Notes: generated by a model from the letters alone, not told the origin. DNA of 64,000 nt from Roseomonas genomospecies 6 (GCF_008365375.1 NZ_QOKW01000007.1:124001-188000), one strand, 5' to 3'. Positions 38,259 through 48,599 are shown, counted from the first letter of the stretch. A program made the numbers and translations.

Positions 38259-40136
38259 ATGGACCGCGACACCGACCGCTACCGCCTGCTGACCCGCCGC
38301 GCCGCCGTGCTGGGCGGGCTGAAGCTCGCCGGTCTGTCGGCGTTGGTCGGGCGGCTCTATTACCTGCAGGTGGTGGAATCCGCGCGCTACACCATGCTGG
38401 CGGAGGAAAACCGCATCAGCCTGCGGCTGGTCGCCCCGTCGCGCGGCACGATCGTGGACCGGTTCGGCGCGCCGCTGGCCGTGAACCAGCAGAACTACCG
38501 CGTCGTCGTGGTGTCGGAGCGCACGCGCAACATCCAGGACACGCTGGACAAGATCTCAAAGATCGTTCCGTTGACTGACGGCGACCGGCGCCGCGTGATG
38601 CGCGAATTGCACCGCAAGCGCCGCTTCGTCCCGGTCACCGTGCGCGAGAACCTGACCTGGGAGCAGGTCGCGACCATCGAGATGAACACGCCGGACCTTC
38701 CGGGCGTCGCCATCGAGGTGGGCGAGATCCGTCACTACCCGGAGGCGGAGGCGACCGCCCACATCCTGGGCTATGTCGGCGCCGTGTCGGAGGCGGAACT
38801 CAACGGCGATCCCGTTCTGTCGCTGCCCGGCTTCCGCATCGGCAAGGCCGGGATGGAGAAGTATCACGAGAAGGCGTTGCGCGGCACGGCGGGCACCAGC
38901 CAGCTTGAGGTCAACGCGGTCGGGCGCGTCATCCGCGAGCTGTCGCGCGACGAGGGGCAGCCGGGCCGCGAGGTCCAGCTCACCATCGACATCGGCCTTC
39001 AGAAATTCGTGCAGCAGCGGCTGGCGCAGGAGGTCAGCGCCTCCTGCGTGGTGATGGACGTGCACACCGGCGGAATCTACGCCCTGTGCTCCCACCCCAG
39101 CTACGATCCCAACCAGTTCACCATGGGCATCAGCGCCGAGCTGTGGGAGGAGCTGTTGTCCAACCAGGCCACCCCGCTGAACAACAAGGCGGTGGCCGGG
39201 CAGTACCCGCCGGGATCGACCTTCAAGCCGGTGGTGGCGCTGGCGGCGCTGGAGTCGGGGCTCATCAGCCGCAACCACACGGTCTTCTGCCCGGGCCACA
39301 TGGATCTGGGCGACCACCGCTTCCACTGCTGGAAGAAGGGCGGTCACGGCACGATGGACGTGGTCGGCGCGCTGCGCCATTCCTGCGACGTCTGGTTCTA
39401 CGACGTGTCGCGGCGCATCGGCATCGACCGCATCGCCGAGATGGCCCACCGCTTCGACATGGGGCAACTGACCGGGCTGGACCTGCCGCACGAGCGGCCC
39501 GGCCTGATCCCCTCCATCGAGTGGAAGAAGGGCGCGTTGGGGAAGCCCTGGGCGCAGGGCGAGACGCTGATCGCGGCCATCGGCCAGGGCTATGTGCTGT
39601 CCACCCCGATGCAGCTCGTCGCCATGACGGCGCGGCTTGCCAACGGCGGCTTCGCGGTGAAGCCCCACCTGACCAAGCAGATCAAGGCGCTGTCGGGGGA
39701 ACAGACCACATGGCCGCCGATCGGGGTGAAGAAGGAGAATCTGGACCTCGTCCTGCGCGGCCTCTACGAGGTGACCAACGCCCCGAACGGCACCGCCTAC
39801 AAATCGCGCATCACGGAGCCCGGCTTCGAGATGGCCGGCAAGACCGGTTCCGCCCAGGTCCGCCGCATCACCATGGCGGAGCGCAGCACCGGCGTGCGGA
39901 AGAACGAGGACCTGCCCTGGCGGGAGCGCGACCACGCCCTGTTCATCTCCTACGCGCCGGTCAGCTCCCCGCGCTACGCCTGCGCGGTGTTCGTGGAGCA
40001 TGGCGGCGGCGGTTCCACCGCGGCGGCGCCGATCGCGCGCGACATCCTGCTGGAATGCCAGAAGCGCGATCCGGGGCGCGCCACCGTCGCGGAAAGCGCC
40101 CCGCCGCCCCCGCCGCCCGACGGCACCCGGGGCTGA
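38259..40136 (+). CDS. mrdA: Penicillin-binding protein 2, elongation transpeptidase
   Basis: PBP2 cross-links peptidoglycan during cell elongation. The protein has 625 residues from the ATG at 38259; a TTG at 38250 is possible. A short N-terminal membrane anchor (about 20-40) leads to the pedestal domain, with RGTIVDRFGAPLAVNQ, and the transpeptidase domain. Active-site S320 lies in PPGSTFKP, the second motif is SCD in RHSCDVWFY, and K528 is in GKTGSAQ. A Pro-rich tail ends the chain. rodA, the usual next gene, is missing: a chemoreceptor gene on the opposite strand follows. Confidence 0.95.
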   Translation: MDRDTDRYRLLTRRAAVLGGLKLAGLSALVGRLYYLQVVESARYTMLAEENRISLRLVAPSRGTIVDRFGAPLAVNQQNYRVVVVSERTRNIQDTLDKISKIVPLTDGDRRRVMRELHRKRRFVPVTVRENLTWEQVATIEMNTPDLPGVAIEVGEIRHYPEAEATAHILGYVGAVSEAELNGDPVLSLPGFRIGKAGMEKYHEKALRGTAGTSQLEVNAVGRVIRELSRDEGQPGREVQLTIDIGLQKFVQQRLAQEVSASCVVMDVHTGGIYALCSHPSYDPNQFTMGISAELWEELLSNQATPLNNKAVAGQYPPGSTFKPVVALAALESGLISRNHTVFCPGHMDLGDHRFHCWKKGGHGTMDVVGALRHSCDVWFYDVSRRIGIDRIAEMAHRFDMGQLTGLDLPHERPGLIPSIEWKKGALGKPWAQGETLIAAIGQGYVLSTPMQLVAMTARLANGGFAVKPHLTKQIKALSGEQTTWPPIGVKKENLDLVLRGLYEVTNAPNGTAYKSRITEPGFEMAGKTGSAQVRRITMAERSTGVRKNEDLPWRERDHALFISYAPVSSPRYACAVFVEHGGGGSTAAAPIARDILLECQKRDPGRATVAESAPPPPPPDGTRG

Positions 40137-40184
40137 CGTCCGGGGCCGGTCGGGGCGCGGGGGGCGACCGGAGCGCGCGGCGGT

Positions 40185-41885
40185 TCAGGCCGTGCGCACC
40201 TCGGCCAGGAACTGGTCCACCTCGCGCTTCAGGCTGGAGGCCCGTTCGGCCAACTGGTCGGCGGCGCCCTTCACGCTGTGGGTGGCGGCGCTGGTCTCCG
40301 CTTCCGCCTGCTGGATGCCGACGACGTTGCTGGACACCTCCGCCGTGCCGTTGGCGGCCTGCTGGGCGTTGCGGCTGATCTCGCCGGTCGCCGCGCTCTG
40401 CTGTTCCACGGACGCGGCCATTTCCGCGGTGGAGCGGTCGATGTCCTCGACCTGGGTGATGATGGCGCGCATGGCATCCACCGTCCTGCTGGATGCGCTC
40501 TTCACCGCGGCGATCTGATTGCCGATCTGCTCCGTCATCGCGTGGGTCTGGTTGGCCAGGTTCTTGACCTCGCTCGCCACGACGGCGAAGCCCTTGCCGG
40601 CCTCGCCCGCGCGGGCGGCCTCGATGGTCGCGTTGAGCGCCAGCAGATTGGTCTGCGAGGCGACGGAGTTGATGGCGGCGACGATCTGGCCCACCTGCTC
40701 GATGGCGTCGGACAGCGAGTCGAGCTGGGTCTGGGCCAGATTGGCCCCCTCGGCGGCGGCCTTGGAGCGGGAGGCGGCGCGGGACACGCGCTCCGCCAGC
40801 TCGTGGATGGAGGCGGACATCTCCTCCGACGCCGCGGCGACGGTCTGCACGTTGGCGCTGGCTTCCTCCGACGCGCCGGCCACGGCGCCGCACTGGGCGC
40901 TGACCTCCTCGACGGCGGCGGCGAGCTGGGAGGCGGTGGCCTGCAACTCCGTCGCGGCGCCGCCGACGTCGTTCACGATGACGCCCACCCGCGATTCGAA
41001 CCGGCCCGCGAGGTCGAGCATCGCCGCGCGCTTCTCCGCCTGGGAGCGGGCCGCGGCCTCCTTGGCTTCGCGTTCCATCTCGTGGTTGCGGATCAGGTTG
41101 CGCTTGAACACCTCCGCGGTCTCGGCGATCTCCCCGACCTCGTCCTTTCGGTCCGTGCCGTAGACGACGGTTTCCAGCTTGCCGTCGGCCAAGCCGCGCA
41201 GACAGGCGACGATGGTCTTCACGGGGCGGACGATGCCGAACTGGGACACCATCCAGCCGAGCAGCAGGCCGGTGACGATGCCGACGGCGGCGGCGACGGT
41301 GAGCTGGGTCGAGCGGGTTTCCGCCAGGGCGGATGCCTCCTCCGACAGCCGGGACGCCTTCCCGTCGGTGTAGGTGGTGTAGGCGACGGTCAGGTCCTGG
41401 AGCGTCCGCGCGACGGCGGCGCTCGTGTCCACGGAAGCCAGGATGTCGCGCTGGCCCTGCGTCAGGGCGCTGCCTCCCTTGATCCGGCGGGCGACGGCGA
41501 TCGTGTCTTCGAGTTCCCTGTTGTAGAGCACGAGCGCGCTCTCGAAGGACGTCAGCAGCCGGCTCTGCTCCGCGTCGCTGGTTTCCTTCACCTTGGACAG
41601 CAGCCCGTTCATGGCCTCGCGGGTCTTGCCGATGGACGGAAGGACCTGATCCAGCTCGCCGGGATTGGCGGCCAGCCGATACTCGTCTCGGTTCAGCTCG
41701 ACCACCATGCGGTTGATGCGCGCGCCGAGTTTCATCTCCTCGCCGGCCAGATGGAGTTCGTCGGAGGCGCGGCTCAGCGCTCCCAGACCCGCGATCGACG
41801 TGGCGGTGATGCCCGCGCAGATGGCAGCCAGCAGAACGATGATGGATAGGATTTTGGTGGAGATCTTCAGATTACCAAGCTTCAT
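40185..41885 (-). CDS. Methyl-accepting chemotaxis protein
   Basis: This 566-residue chemoreceptor has a transmembrane helix at about 10-32, a periplasmic helical-bundle sensor (about 33-185, four-helix-bundle type), a second transmembrane helix (about 190-210), a HAMP domain and the cytoplasmic signalling domain. The conserved hairpin tip is in [43 protein letters not shown]. The ligand is unknown. I chose the ATG at 41885 ([11 protein letters not shown]), which fits similar receptors. It points towards mrdA, and no other chemotaxis genes are adjacent. Confidence 0.93.
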   Translation of the reverse strand: MKLGNLKISTKILSIIVLLAAICAGITATSIAGLGALSRASDELHLAGEEMKLGARINRMVVELNRDEYRLAANPGELDQVLPSIGKTREAMNGLLSKVKETSDAEQSRLLTSFESALVLYNRELEDTIAVARRIKGGSALTQGQRDILASVDTSAAVARTLQDLTVAYTTYTDGKASRLSEEASALAETRSTQLTVAAAVGIVTGLLLGWMVSQFGIVRPVKTIVACLRGLADGKLETVVYGTDRKDEVGEIAETAEVFKRNLIRNHEMEREAKEAAARSQAEKRAAMLDLAGRFESRVGVIVNDVGGAATELQATASQLAAAVEEVSAQCGAVAGASEEASANVQTVAAASEEMSASIHELAERVSRAASRSKAAAEGANLAQTQLDSLSDAIEQVGQIVAAINSVASQTNLLALNATIEAARAGEAGKGFAVVASEVKNLANQTHAMTEQIGNQIAAVKSASSRTVDAMRAIITQVEDIDRSTAEMAASVEQQSAATGEISRNAQQAANGTAEVSSNVVGIQQAEAETSAATHSVKGAADQLAERASSLKREVDQFLAEVRTA

Positions 41886-42105
41886 GGGAAAGCCCACCCT
41901 GAAAGCCCGGATGAATGCGCGGGCAGGGACCGGCAAGGGGCGCCGGGACGAACGGGAATTTTTATAAACTTTCCCGTATCGGGCGTTGACATTGATCAAA
42001 TCACCAAGCGAAAGGAGTAATCCGGTCACTCGCCGCACGAACGAGTCAGGAACCGCCGCCTGCCGAACCCTGTTCCAGAAGCGCAGAAAACGCGGGTGGA
42101 TTGAA

Positions 42106-42795
42106 ATGGCAGGCGATCTGACCAACTGGCTGGTTGATGTTTTGCACACCATGGATTACGCGGGCATCTTCCTGCTCCTGGTCCTGGCGCGGGTTTTTCC
42201 GCCGGTTCCGGCGGAATCGGTCATTCCATTGGCCGGCATCGCGGCCGCCCAGGGTGAGTACAACCTCTTTGCCGTCGCGCTGGCGGGCGGATTGGGATCG
42301 CTGACCGGGCAACTCGTCTGGTTCCTGCCGAGCCGCCTGCTGGGACGCGACCGGTTGGAGGCCTTCCTGAAACGCTACGGCCACTGGTTGACGATCCACC
42401 CGAAGAAGGTCCGGCGCAGCACCGAATGGTTCGGCAAGCGCGGCGGCATCGCCGTGTTCCTGACGCAGCCGGTGCCTGGGGTGCGGACGCTGATCTCCAT
42501 CCCCGCCGGTGCATGCCGGATGTCGATCCCGCTCTACTGCCTCTATTCCGGGGCGGGATCGATCCTGTGGACGCTGCTGCTCGCCTGGACCGGCTACATG
42601 CTGTCCCGCTGGCCCTTCGCCCACAGTCTGGTGGGCTTCTTCACGGTGGGGCTGCTGGTGGTTCTGGTCGGTCTGTACCTGTACCGGCTGGTCAGCCACT
42701 TCCACGGCATCCGCCGCGCCCAGAAATTGTCCGGCGGTTCCGGCGGCGGAAGGGGAGACGATCCGCCCGTGGCGGGCGCGCCGCTCAGCCTCTGA
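42106..42795 (+). CDS. DedA family membrane protein
   Basis: The 229-residue protein belongs to the DedA/SNARE-associated family, now regarded as lipid scramblases or flippases. Visible features are the N-terminal [24 protein letters not shown] with its family E and P residues, the [15 protein letters not shown] segment and the second motif [23 protein letters not shown]. About five hydrophobic segments are present. I chose the ATG at 42106, behind GGTGGA; the upstream extension looks non-coding. It converges with the LysE-type gene. Confidence 0.9.
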   Translation: MAGDLTNWLVDVLHTMDYAGIFLLLVLARVFPPVPAESVIPLAGIAAAQGEYNLFAVALAGGLGSLTGQLVWFLPSRLLGRDRLEAFLKRYGHWLTIHPKKVRRSTEWFGKRGGIAVFLTQPVPGVRTLISIPAGACRMSIPLYCLYSGAGSILWTLLLAWTGYMLSRWPFAHSLVGFFTVGLLVVLVGLYLYRLVSHFHGIRRAQKLSGGSGGGRGDDPPVAGAPLSL

Positions 42796-42806
42796 GGTCC
42801 GTCACC

Positions 42807-43460
42807 TCAGCCCATCGCCCAGCCGGCCATGCCGGTGAAGGCCATGCCGAGCGCCCAGATCCCGAAACACGCCAGAGCCACCCCCGTGCAGTGGTTCAGG
42901 CGGGTGAGGCCCCGGTCGGAAATGCGGTGGCGGACGGCGGCCACGCCCATGGACAGGGCAAGCCACCACAGCGACGCGCCGATGAAGACGCCGGCCACCA
43001 GAGTGGACGCATCCACCCGCCCCAGATTTCCGCCCAGCCCGAAGCCGGCGAAGATGGCGATGAAGGCCATGATGGTCGCCGGGTTGGTCAAGGTCAGCGA
43101 CAGGCCGGTCATGAAACCGCCCAGAAAGGACGGCGTGTCGGGCGCGCTGGCGGCCTCGCGCTCCTCGTCCTCCGGCTTCTGGCGGAAGGTGCGGACGGCG
43201 ACCACGATCAGGAAGATGCCGCCGACGAGCTGGAAGGCGGTCTCGTGCCCCTGAAGGAAGTCCAGCGCGGCGGACACGCCGAAGGCGGCGATGGCGCCGT
43301 AGATGGTGTCGGCCACGGCGGCGCCGAAGCCGGTGAAGAAGCCCATCAGCGGCCCGTGCTGGAGCGTGCGGCGGATGCACAGCAGGCCGATAGGGCCGAC
43401 GGGTGCGGCGATGGCGATTCCAAGGACGATGCCTTGCAGCAACACCACCAGACCATGCAC
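42807..43460 (-). CDS. LysE family exporter
   Basis: The 217-residue protein has six transmembrane helices and the LysE/RhtB signature: GIVLGIAIAAPVGPIGLLCIRRTLQHGPLMGFFTGFGAAVADTIYG in the first two helices and LSLTLTNPATIMAFIAIFAGFG in the middle. Such proteins export amino acids or related compounds by exchange for protons. The start is GTG at 43460, behind GAGGTGAT; the frame is open a little further upstream. The substrate is unknown. Confidence 0.9.
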   Translation of the reverse strand: MHGLVVLLQGIVLGIAIAAPVGPIGLLCIRRTLQHGPLMGFFTGFGAAVADTIYGAIAAFGVSAALDFLQGHETAFQLVGGIFLIVVAVRTFRQKPEDEEREAASAPDTPSFLGGFMTGLSLTLTNPATIMAFIAIFAGFGLGGNLGRVDASTLVAGVFIGASLWWLALSMGVAAVRHRISDRGLTRLNHCTGVALACFGIWALGMAFTGMAGWAMG

Positions 43461-43630
43461 GCCGATCACCTCATCCGATGTGTGATCCGCCCGACCGGAC
43501 GGATGGCGGGCGTGATAGCCGTCCACCGCCCTTCCGTCAACCGGCGTTCCCCCTGTCGCGTGTCGGGAGGAGCGGTTATCCTGTCGCCACGCCCCGGCAA
43601 GGGGGCGACGCGGAACGGGGAAGCGGAGCG

Positions 43631-44632
43631 ATGACGATGACGCGCATTCTGACCATCCTGGCCCTGTCCCTGCCGTTGGCGGCGACCGTTCCCGCCGCGG
43701 GCACAGCCCTGGCGGCGGACGAGTTCTTGCCGGCGGTCGTGTTCGACCAGGGCGGCAAGTTCGACAAGTCCTTCAACGAGGCGGCCTACAACGGGGCGGA
43801 GCGCTTCAGGAAGGAGACCGGCATCGCCTACCGCGAGTTCGAGGTCACCAGCGAGGGCCAGCGCGAACAGGCGCTGCGCAACATGGCGCGGCGCGGCGCG
43901 ACCGTCATCACGGCGGTCGGCTTCTCCCAGTCCGCCGCCGTGGACAAGGTGTCGCGGGAGTACCCCGACACGAAATTCTGCCTGATCGACGACAGGCTGG
44001 ACCTTCCAAACGTCCAATCCGTGACCTTCAAGGAGCATGAGGGCTCCTTCCTGGTCGGCATGCTGGCGGCGCTGGCGTCGCAGACGGGGAAGGTCGGCTT
44101 CATCGGGGGCATGGACATCCCGCTGATCCGCAACTTCCTGACCGGCTACGAGCAGGGCGTGAAGCACGTCAAGGCGGGCGGGGAGGTCTTCACGAACATG
44201 ACCGGCACCACCCCCGCCGCCTGGAACGACCCCACCCGCGGGGCGGAGCTTGCCAAGAGCCAGTTCGGGCGCGGCGCCGACGTGGTCTTCGCGGCGGCCG
44301 GGGCGACCGGTCTCGGCGTGCTCCAGGCCGCGGCCGACGCCGGGAAGCTGGGCGTCGGGGTGGACAGCAACCAGAACTGGATTCACCCGGGCAAGGTCCT
44401 GACCTCGATGGTCAAGCGGGTGGACGTGACCGTCTACGACTGCATGAAGACGGCCAGGGACGGCACTTGGGCGCCCGGCCACCGCGTCGTCGGCCTGAAG
44501 GAGGAGGGCGTCGGCTACGCGCTCGACGAGAACAACCGGAAGCTGGTCACGGTGGAGATGGAAAAGGCCGTCGAGGACGCCAAGCGCAAGATCATCGCGG
44601 GCGAGCTGGTGGTGAAGCCGTATCAGCCGTGA
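43631..44632 (+). CDS. BMP family ABC transporter substrate-binding protein (nucleoside type)
   Basis: The 333-residue protein has a signal peptide (LTILALSLPLAATVPAAGTALA, cleavage before ADEF) and the BMP fold, with VVFDQGGKFDKSFNEAAYNGAERF at the start, SFLVGMLAALAS and VGFIGGMDIPLIRNFLTGY in the middle. BMP proteins such as PnrA and BmpA-like proteins bind purine or pyrimidine nucleosides. It starts the uptake half of the nucleoside salvage block, although a repeat of about 140 bases separates it from the ATPase gene. GGAG precedes the ATG at 43631. Confidence 0.93.
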   Translation: MTMTRILTILALSLPLAATVPAAGTALAADEFLPAVVFDQGGKFDKSFNEAAYNGAERFRKETGIAYREFEVTSEGQREQALRNMARRGATVITAVGFSQSAAVDKVSREYPDTKFCLIDDRLDLPNVQSVTFKEHEGSFLVGMLAALASQTGKVGFIGGMDIPLIRNFLTGYEQGVKHVKAGGEVFTNMTGTTPAAWNDPTRGAELAKSQFGRGADVVFAAAGATGLGVLQAAADAGKLGVGVDSNQNWIHPGKVLTSMVKRVDVTVYDCMKTARDGTWAPGHRVVGLKEEGVGYALDENNRKLVTVEMEKAVEDAKRKIIAGELVVKPYQP

Positions 44633-44654
44633 GGTGAGTTTCTGCGTCGCCAGC

Positions 44655-44800
44655 CATTGCCCCCTCCCTGACCCTCCCCCGCTTTCGCGGGGGAGGGGAA
44701 AAGCCTCCCTCCCTTGCCGAAGGCGGGGGAGGGGAAAAGCCTCCCTCCCTTGCCGAAGGCGGGGGAGGGAAGGGGCCCACGAAGTGGGAAGGGTGGGGGC
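44655..44800. repeat. Interspersed palindromic repeat with internal 36-base tandem duplication
   Basis: The element begins CCCCCTCCCTGACCCTCCC and ends GGGAAGGGTGGGGG, like the other copies. Inside it a 36-base unit is present twice in perfect tandem (44689-44724 and 44725-44760), followed by a partial third. It lies between the binding-protein gene and the ATPase gene of the nucleoside importer. The stacked palindromes could differentially stabilise the binding-protein message. Confidence 0.85.
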
Positions 44801-44825
44801 AAGAACCTCGCCATAGGGTAACCCC

Positions 44826-46364
44826 ATGCCCCAATCGCCTCCGCCCGCCCTCGAAACCCGCGACGTCAACAAATGGTTCGGCGCCAATCAGGCCAACCGC
44901 GACGTGTCGCTGGCCGTGCCGAAGGGCACCATCCATGGCGTGATCGGGGAAAACGGCGCCGGCAAATCGACGATCATGAGCATCGTCTACGGCTATCTGC
45001 CCGCCGACGGCGGCACGATCCTGGTGCACGGGCGTCCGGTCGCGGTGCGCAGCCCGCGCGACGCTCTGGCCGCCGGGATCGGCATGGTCCACCAGCATTT
45101 CATGCTCGTCGATCCCTTCACGGTGCTGGAGAACGTGCTTCTGGGCGCGGAGGGCGGCGTCACGCTGGCCGCCGGAATGGCGCGGGCGCGGGCGGAGCTG
45201 ACGCGGCTCGCCCGCGATTACGGGCTGGAGGTGGACCTCGACCGCCCGGTCGGCGACCTGCCCGTGGGGGCGCAGCAGCGGGTGGAGATCCTGAAGGCGC
45301 TCTACCGCGGCGCCGACATCCTGATCCTGGACGAGCCGACCGGAGTCCTGACCCCGCAGGAGACCGACCACCTCTTCCGCATCCTCCGCGCCCTGCGGGA
45401 GCAGGGGAAGACGGTCGTCATCATCACCCACAAGCTGCGCGAGATCATGGAGCTGACCGACAACGTGACGGTCATGCGGCGCGGGCAGGTGGTGGCGAAC
45501 GTCCCTACATCCGGCACCAGTCGGGAGCAACTCGCCGAACTGATGGTCGGGCGCAAGGTGCTGCTGCGGGTGGAGAAGGCCCCGGCAAAGCCCGGTCCGC
45601 CGGTGCTGGAGGTGGCGGGCCTGCGCGTTCGGGACGGTGCGGGGGTGGAGCGGGTGAAGGGCGTCGGCCTGACCGTGCGCGCCGGGGAGATCGTCGGAAT
45701 CGCGGGCGTGTCCGGCAACGGCCAGTCGGAACTGCTGGAGGCGCTGGCCGGCATGCGTCCTCTCGTTGGCGGTTCCGTCCGGCTGCGGGGGGAGGAACTG
45801 GCGGACCGGCCCGCCCGCTTCAACGCGCGGGGGCTGCGCGCGCTCGGCGTCGGCCATGTGCCGGAGGACCGGCAGAGGGTCGGCCTCGTTCCGAGTTTCG
45901 AGGCGCAGGAATGCGCGATTCTCGGCCACCAGGGCGATCCGGCCTTCAACGGGCGGCTTCTGATGAACCGGCGCGCCCTGCACGACCGCTGCGCCGCGGA
46001 GATGGACGCCTACGACGTGCGCCCGCGCGACCCGCGCCTGCCCGCCGTCAACTTCTCCGGCGGCAACCAGCAGAAGATCGTGCTGGCCCGCGAGATCGAG
46101 CGGAACCCCGACCTGCTGCTGGTCGGCCAGCCCACCCGCGGCGTGGACATCGGCGCCATCGAGTTCATCCACCGCCGTCTGGTGGCGTTGCGCGACCAGG
46201 GCAAGGCGATCCTGCTGGTGTCGGTGGAACTGGACGAGATCCGCGCCCTGTCCGACCGCATCCTGGTCATGTTCGACGGCCATGTGGTGGGCGAGGTCGC
46301 GCCGGACGAGGCGGACGAGCGGCGCCTCGGCCTGATGATGGCGGGGGTGGCGGAGGCCGCGTAA
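44826..46364 (+). CDS. Nucleoside ABC transporter ATP-binding protein, two ATPase domains
   Basis: The 512-residue protein has two ABC domains in tandem. The first (about 8-240) has Walker A GENGAGKST, Walker B ILILDEPTGVLTP and switch ITHK. The second (about 258-505) has the degenerate Walker A GVSGNGQSE and the signature NFSGGNQQK. This is the layout of the sugar and nucleoside importers (RbsA/MglA, BmpA-NupA type). It is the first of a tight cluster of seven or eight genes; the permeases follow. Confidence 0.95.
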   Translation: MPQSPPPALETRDVNKWFGANQANRDVSLAVPKGTIHGVIGENGAGKSTIMSIVYGYLPADGGTILVHGRPVAVRSPRDALAAGIGMVHQHFMLVDPFTVLENVLLGAEGGVTLAAGMARARAELTRLARDYGLEVDLDRPVGDLPVGAQQRVEILKALYRGADILILDEPTGVLTPQETDHLFRILRALREQGKTVVIITHKLREIMELTDNVTVMRRGQVVANVPTSGTSREQLAELMVGRKVLLRVEKAPAKPGPPVLEVAGLRVRDGAGVERVKGVGLTVRAGEIVGIAGVSGNGQSELLEALAGMRPLVGGSVRLRGEELADRPARFNARGLRALGVGHVPEDRQRVGLVPSFEAQECAILGHQGDPAFNGRLLMNRRALHDRCAAEMDAYDVRPRDPRLPAVNFSGGNQQKIVLAREIERNPDLLLVGQPTRGVDIGAIEFIHRRLVALRDQGKAILLVSVELDEIRALSDRILVMFDGHVVGEVAPDEADERRLGLMMAGVAEAA

Positions 46365-46471
46365 CGCCGACCCCGAACGCTCAGGCTTGCGCTGGACCGT
46401 TCGGCGGGGCACCTTCGATTGCATGAACGCCGTCCGGTTCGTGAACGGGCGTGACCATGGATGGAGCCGGG

Positions 46472-47620
46472 ATGGCGCAGGAGGCGGCGCAGGGCGTGAC
46501 GGGCCGGGGCTTCGGCCGGCCGGGGGAGGTTCCCGGCTGGGTCGGCCTCGCGCTTCTGCCGCTGCTGAACCTGCTGGCCGCCCTTGTCCTGTCGGGGCTG
46601 GTCGTCCTGGTGATCGGGGAGAACCCGCTGGACGTGCTGACGCTCCTGGTGACGGAGGCGGTCGGCTATCCGGAGGCCATCGGCTACACCCTCTACTACA
46701 CGACCAGCTACATCTTCACCGGTCTGGCGGTCGCCATCGCCTTCCATTGCGGGCTGTTCAACATCGGCGGGGAAGGGCAGGCCTATCTCGGCGGGCTGGG
46801 GGCCGGGCTGGTCGGGCTTGCGCTGACCGGCTGGCCCTGGCCGGTGGCGGCGCTGGGGGCGGTGGTCCTGTCGGCGCTGTTCGGGGCGGCGTGGGCGGCG
46901 ATTCCCGGCTGGCTTCAGGCCAGGCGCGGCAGCCACATCGTCATCACGACGATCATGTTCAACTTCATCGCCGCCGCGATCATGACCTATCTGCTGGTGG
47001 ACGTGCTGATCCGCCCCGGATCGCAGTCGCCGGAAACGCGGGAGTTCGATCCGGGCGTCTGGCTGCCCACCATGGACCGGGCGCTGGGCTGGTTCGGCAT
47101 CGCGATCCCGGCCTCGCCGCTGAACCTGTCCTTCCTGTGGGCACTGGCCTGCTGCGCGCTGTTCTACCTGTTCCTGTGGCGCACCCGCTGGGGTTACGAG
47201 ATCCGCACGGTCGGGCGGAACGAGCGGGCGGCGGTCTATGCCGGCATTTCACCGGCCCGCAATATCATTCTCGCCATGGCGATCTCCGGCGCTCTGGCCG
47301 GCTTCGTCGGTGTGAACGAGATCATGGGGGTGCAGCACCGAATCCTGCTGAACTTCACGGGTGGGGTTGGCTTCGTCGGCATCGCCGTTGCGCTGATGGG
47401 GCGCAACCACCCGGTGGGGATCATCCTGGCGGCGCTGCTGTTCGGCGTTCTGGCGCAGGGGGGCGGGCAGGTGTCCTTCGAGTATCCCACCGTGAACCGG
47501 GAACTGGTGATGGTCATCCAGGGTCTCGTCATCCTCTTCGCCGGGGCGCTGGAAAATCTGTTCCGGCCGCAGGTGGAGGCTCTGTTCCGCCGCCGCGACG
47601 GGAGGGCAGGGAATGGATGA
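46472..47620 (+). CDS. Nucleoside ABC transporter permease 1
   Basis: The 382-residue permease has about ten hydrophobic segments and the BPD_transp_2 pattern FHCGLFNIGGEGQAYLGGLGAGLVGLAL, with the ATPase-contacting loop TVGRNERAAVYAGISPARN. It matches the larger of the two permeases in BMP-type nucleoside importers. I chose the ATG at 46472, behind GGAG; a GTG at 46451 and an ATG at 46457 are also in frame. It overlaps the second permease gene by eight bases. Confidence 0.92.
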   Translation: MAQEAAQGVTGRGFGRPGEVPGWVGLALLPLLNLLAALVLSGLVVLVIGENPLDVLTLLVTEAVGYPEAIGYTLYYTTSYIFTGLAVAIAFHCGLFNIGGEGQAYLGGLGAGLVGLALTGWPWPVAALGAVVLSALFGAAWAAIPGWLQARRGSHIVITTIMFNFIAAAIMTYLLVDVLIRPGSQSPETREFDPGVWLPTMDRALGWFGIAIPASPLNLSFLWALACCALFYLFLWRTRWGYEIRTVGRNERAAVYAGISPARNIILAMAISGALAGFVGVNEIMGVQHRILLNFTGGVGFVGIAVALMGRNHPVGIILAALLFGVLAQGGGQVSFEYPTVNRELVMVIQGLVILFAGALENLFRPQVEALFRRRDGRAGNG

Positions 47621-48599
47621 CGCCCTGCTCGTCGCCCTGCTCCTTACCGATGCCACCATCCGCGTGGCGACTCCGCTGGTGCTCGCCGCCTTCGCCGCGC
47701 TCTACAGCGAGCGGGCGGGGGTGGTGGACATCGGGCTGGAGGGCAAGATGCTGGCCGGCGCCTTCTTCGCCGCCGCGGTGGCGTCCTCCACCGGCAACCC
47801 TTGGCTGGGCTTGGGTGCCGCGGTTGCGGCCTCGGTGGCGCTGGCCCTGGTCCATGGCTTCGCCTGCATCACCCACAAGGGCAATCAGGTGGTGTCGGGC
47901 ATGGCGATCAACATCCTGGTCGCCGGTCTGGCGCCGACGCTGGCCTACGCCTGGTTCCGCCAGGGCGGCCAGACCCCGCTGCTGCCGGGGGATGCGCGCC
48001 TGCCGCAAGTCCATCTGCCGGGGGTGGAGGCGCTGTCCGGCATCCCCGTGCTCGGCCCCGTGCTCGGCCCCGTCTACCGGGAACTGATCGACGATGCCAA
48101 CGTGCTGATCTGGCTGACCGTCCTTCTCGTCGTGGGGACCCACTGGGTGTTCACCCGCTCCCGCTTCGGGCTGCGGCTGCGGGCGGTGGGGGAGAACCCG
48201 TCGGCGGTCGACACGGCTGGGCTGTCTGTCACGCGGCTGCGCTATCAGGCGGTGATCATCACCGGGGTGCTGACCGGCATCGCGGGCGCCTATCTGTCCA
48301 CCGCGCACGGCGCCGGATTCGTGCGCGACATGACGGCGGGCAAGGGCTATCTGGCGCTGGCCGCGCTGATCTTCGGGAAATGGCGGCCCTGGCCGACGCT
48401 GTTCGCCTGCCTGCTGTTCGCCTTCACCGACGCGGTTCAGGTGCGCCTGCAGGGGGTGCCGCTGCCGGTCGTGGGGGTGATCCCGGTGCAGTTCATCCAG
48501 ATGCTGCCCTATGTGCTGACCGTGCTTCTGCTCGCCGGTTTCGTCGGGCGGGCGGTGGCGCCGAAGGCCGGCGGCATCCCCTATGTGAAGGAGCGGTGA
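47613..48599 (+). CDS. Nucleoside ABC transporter permease 2
   Basis: The 328-residue permease has about eight to nine hydrophobic segments, with LYSERAGVVDIGLEGKMLAGAFFAAAVA near the N-terminus and the cytoplasmic loop LRLRAVGENPSAVDTAGLSVTRLRYQAV. It is the smaller partner of the preceding permease. It overlaps permease 1 by eight bases and cdd by one base (TGATG), so the transport and catabolic genes are translationally coupled. Confidence 0.93.
   Translation: MDDALLVALLLTDATIRVATPLVLAAFAALYSERAGVVDIGLEGKMLAGAFFAAAVASSTGNPWLGLGAAVAASVALALVHGFACITHKGNQVVSGMAINILVAGLAPTLAYAWFRQGGQTPLLPGDARLPQVHLPGVEALSGIPVLGPVLGPVYRELIDDANVLIWLTVLLVVGTHWVFTRSRFGLRLRAVGENPSAVDTAGLSVTRLRYQAVIITGVLTGIAGAYLSTAHGAGFVRDMTAGKGYLALAALIFGKWRPWPTLFACLLFAFTDAVQVRLQGVPLPVVGVIPVQFIQMLPYVLTVLLLAGFVGRAVAPKAGGIPYVKER

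Noticed and set aside
44689..44770. CRISPR-like direct repeats
   Set aside because: There are only two complete units, directly adjacent, with no spacers and no cas genes; it is a tandem duplication within a palindromic repeat.
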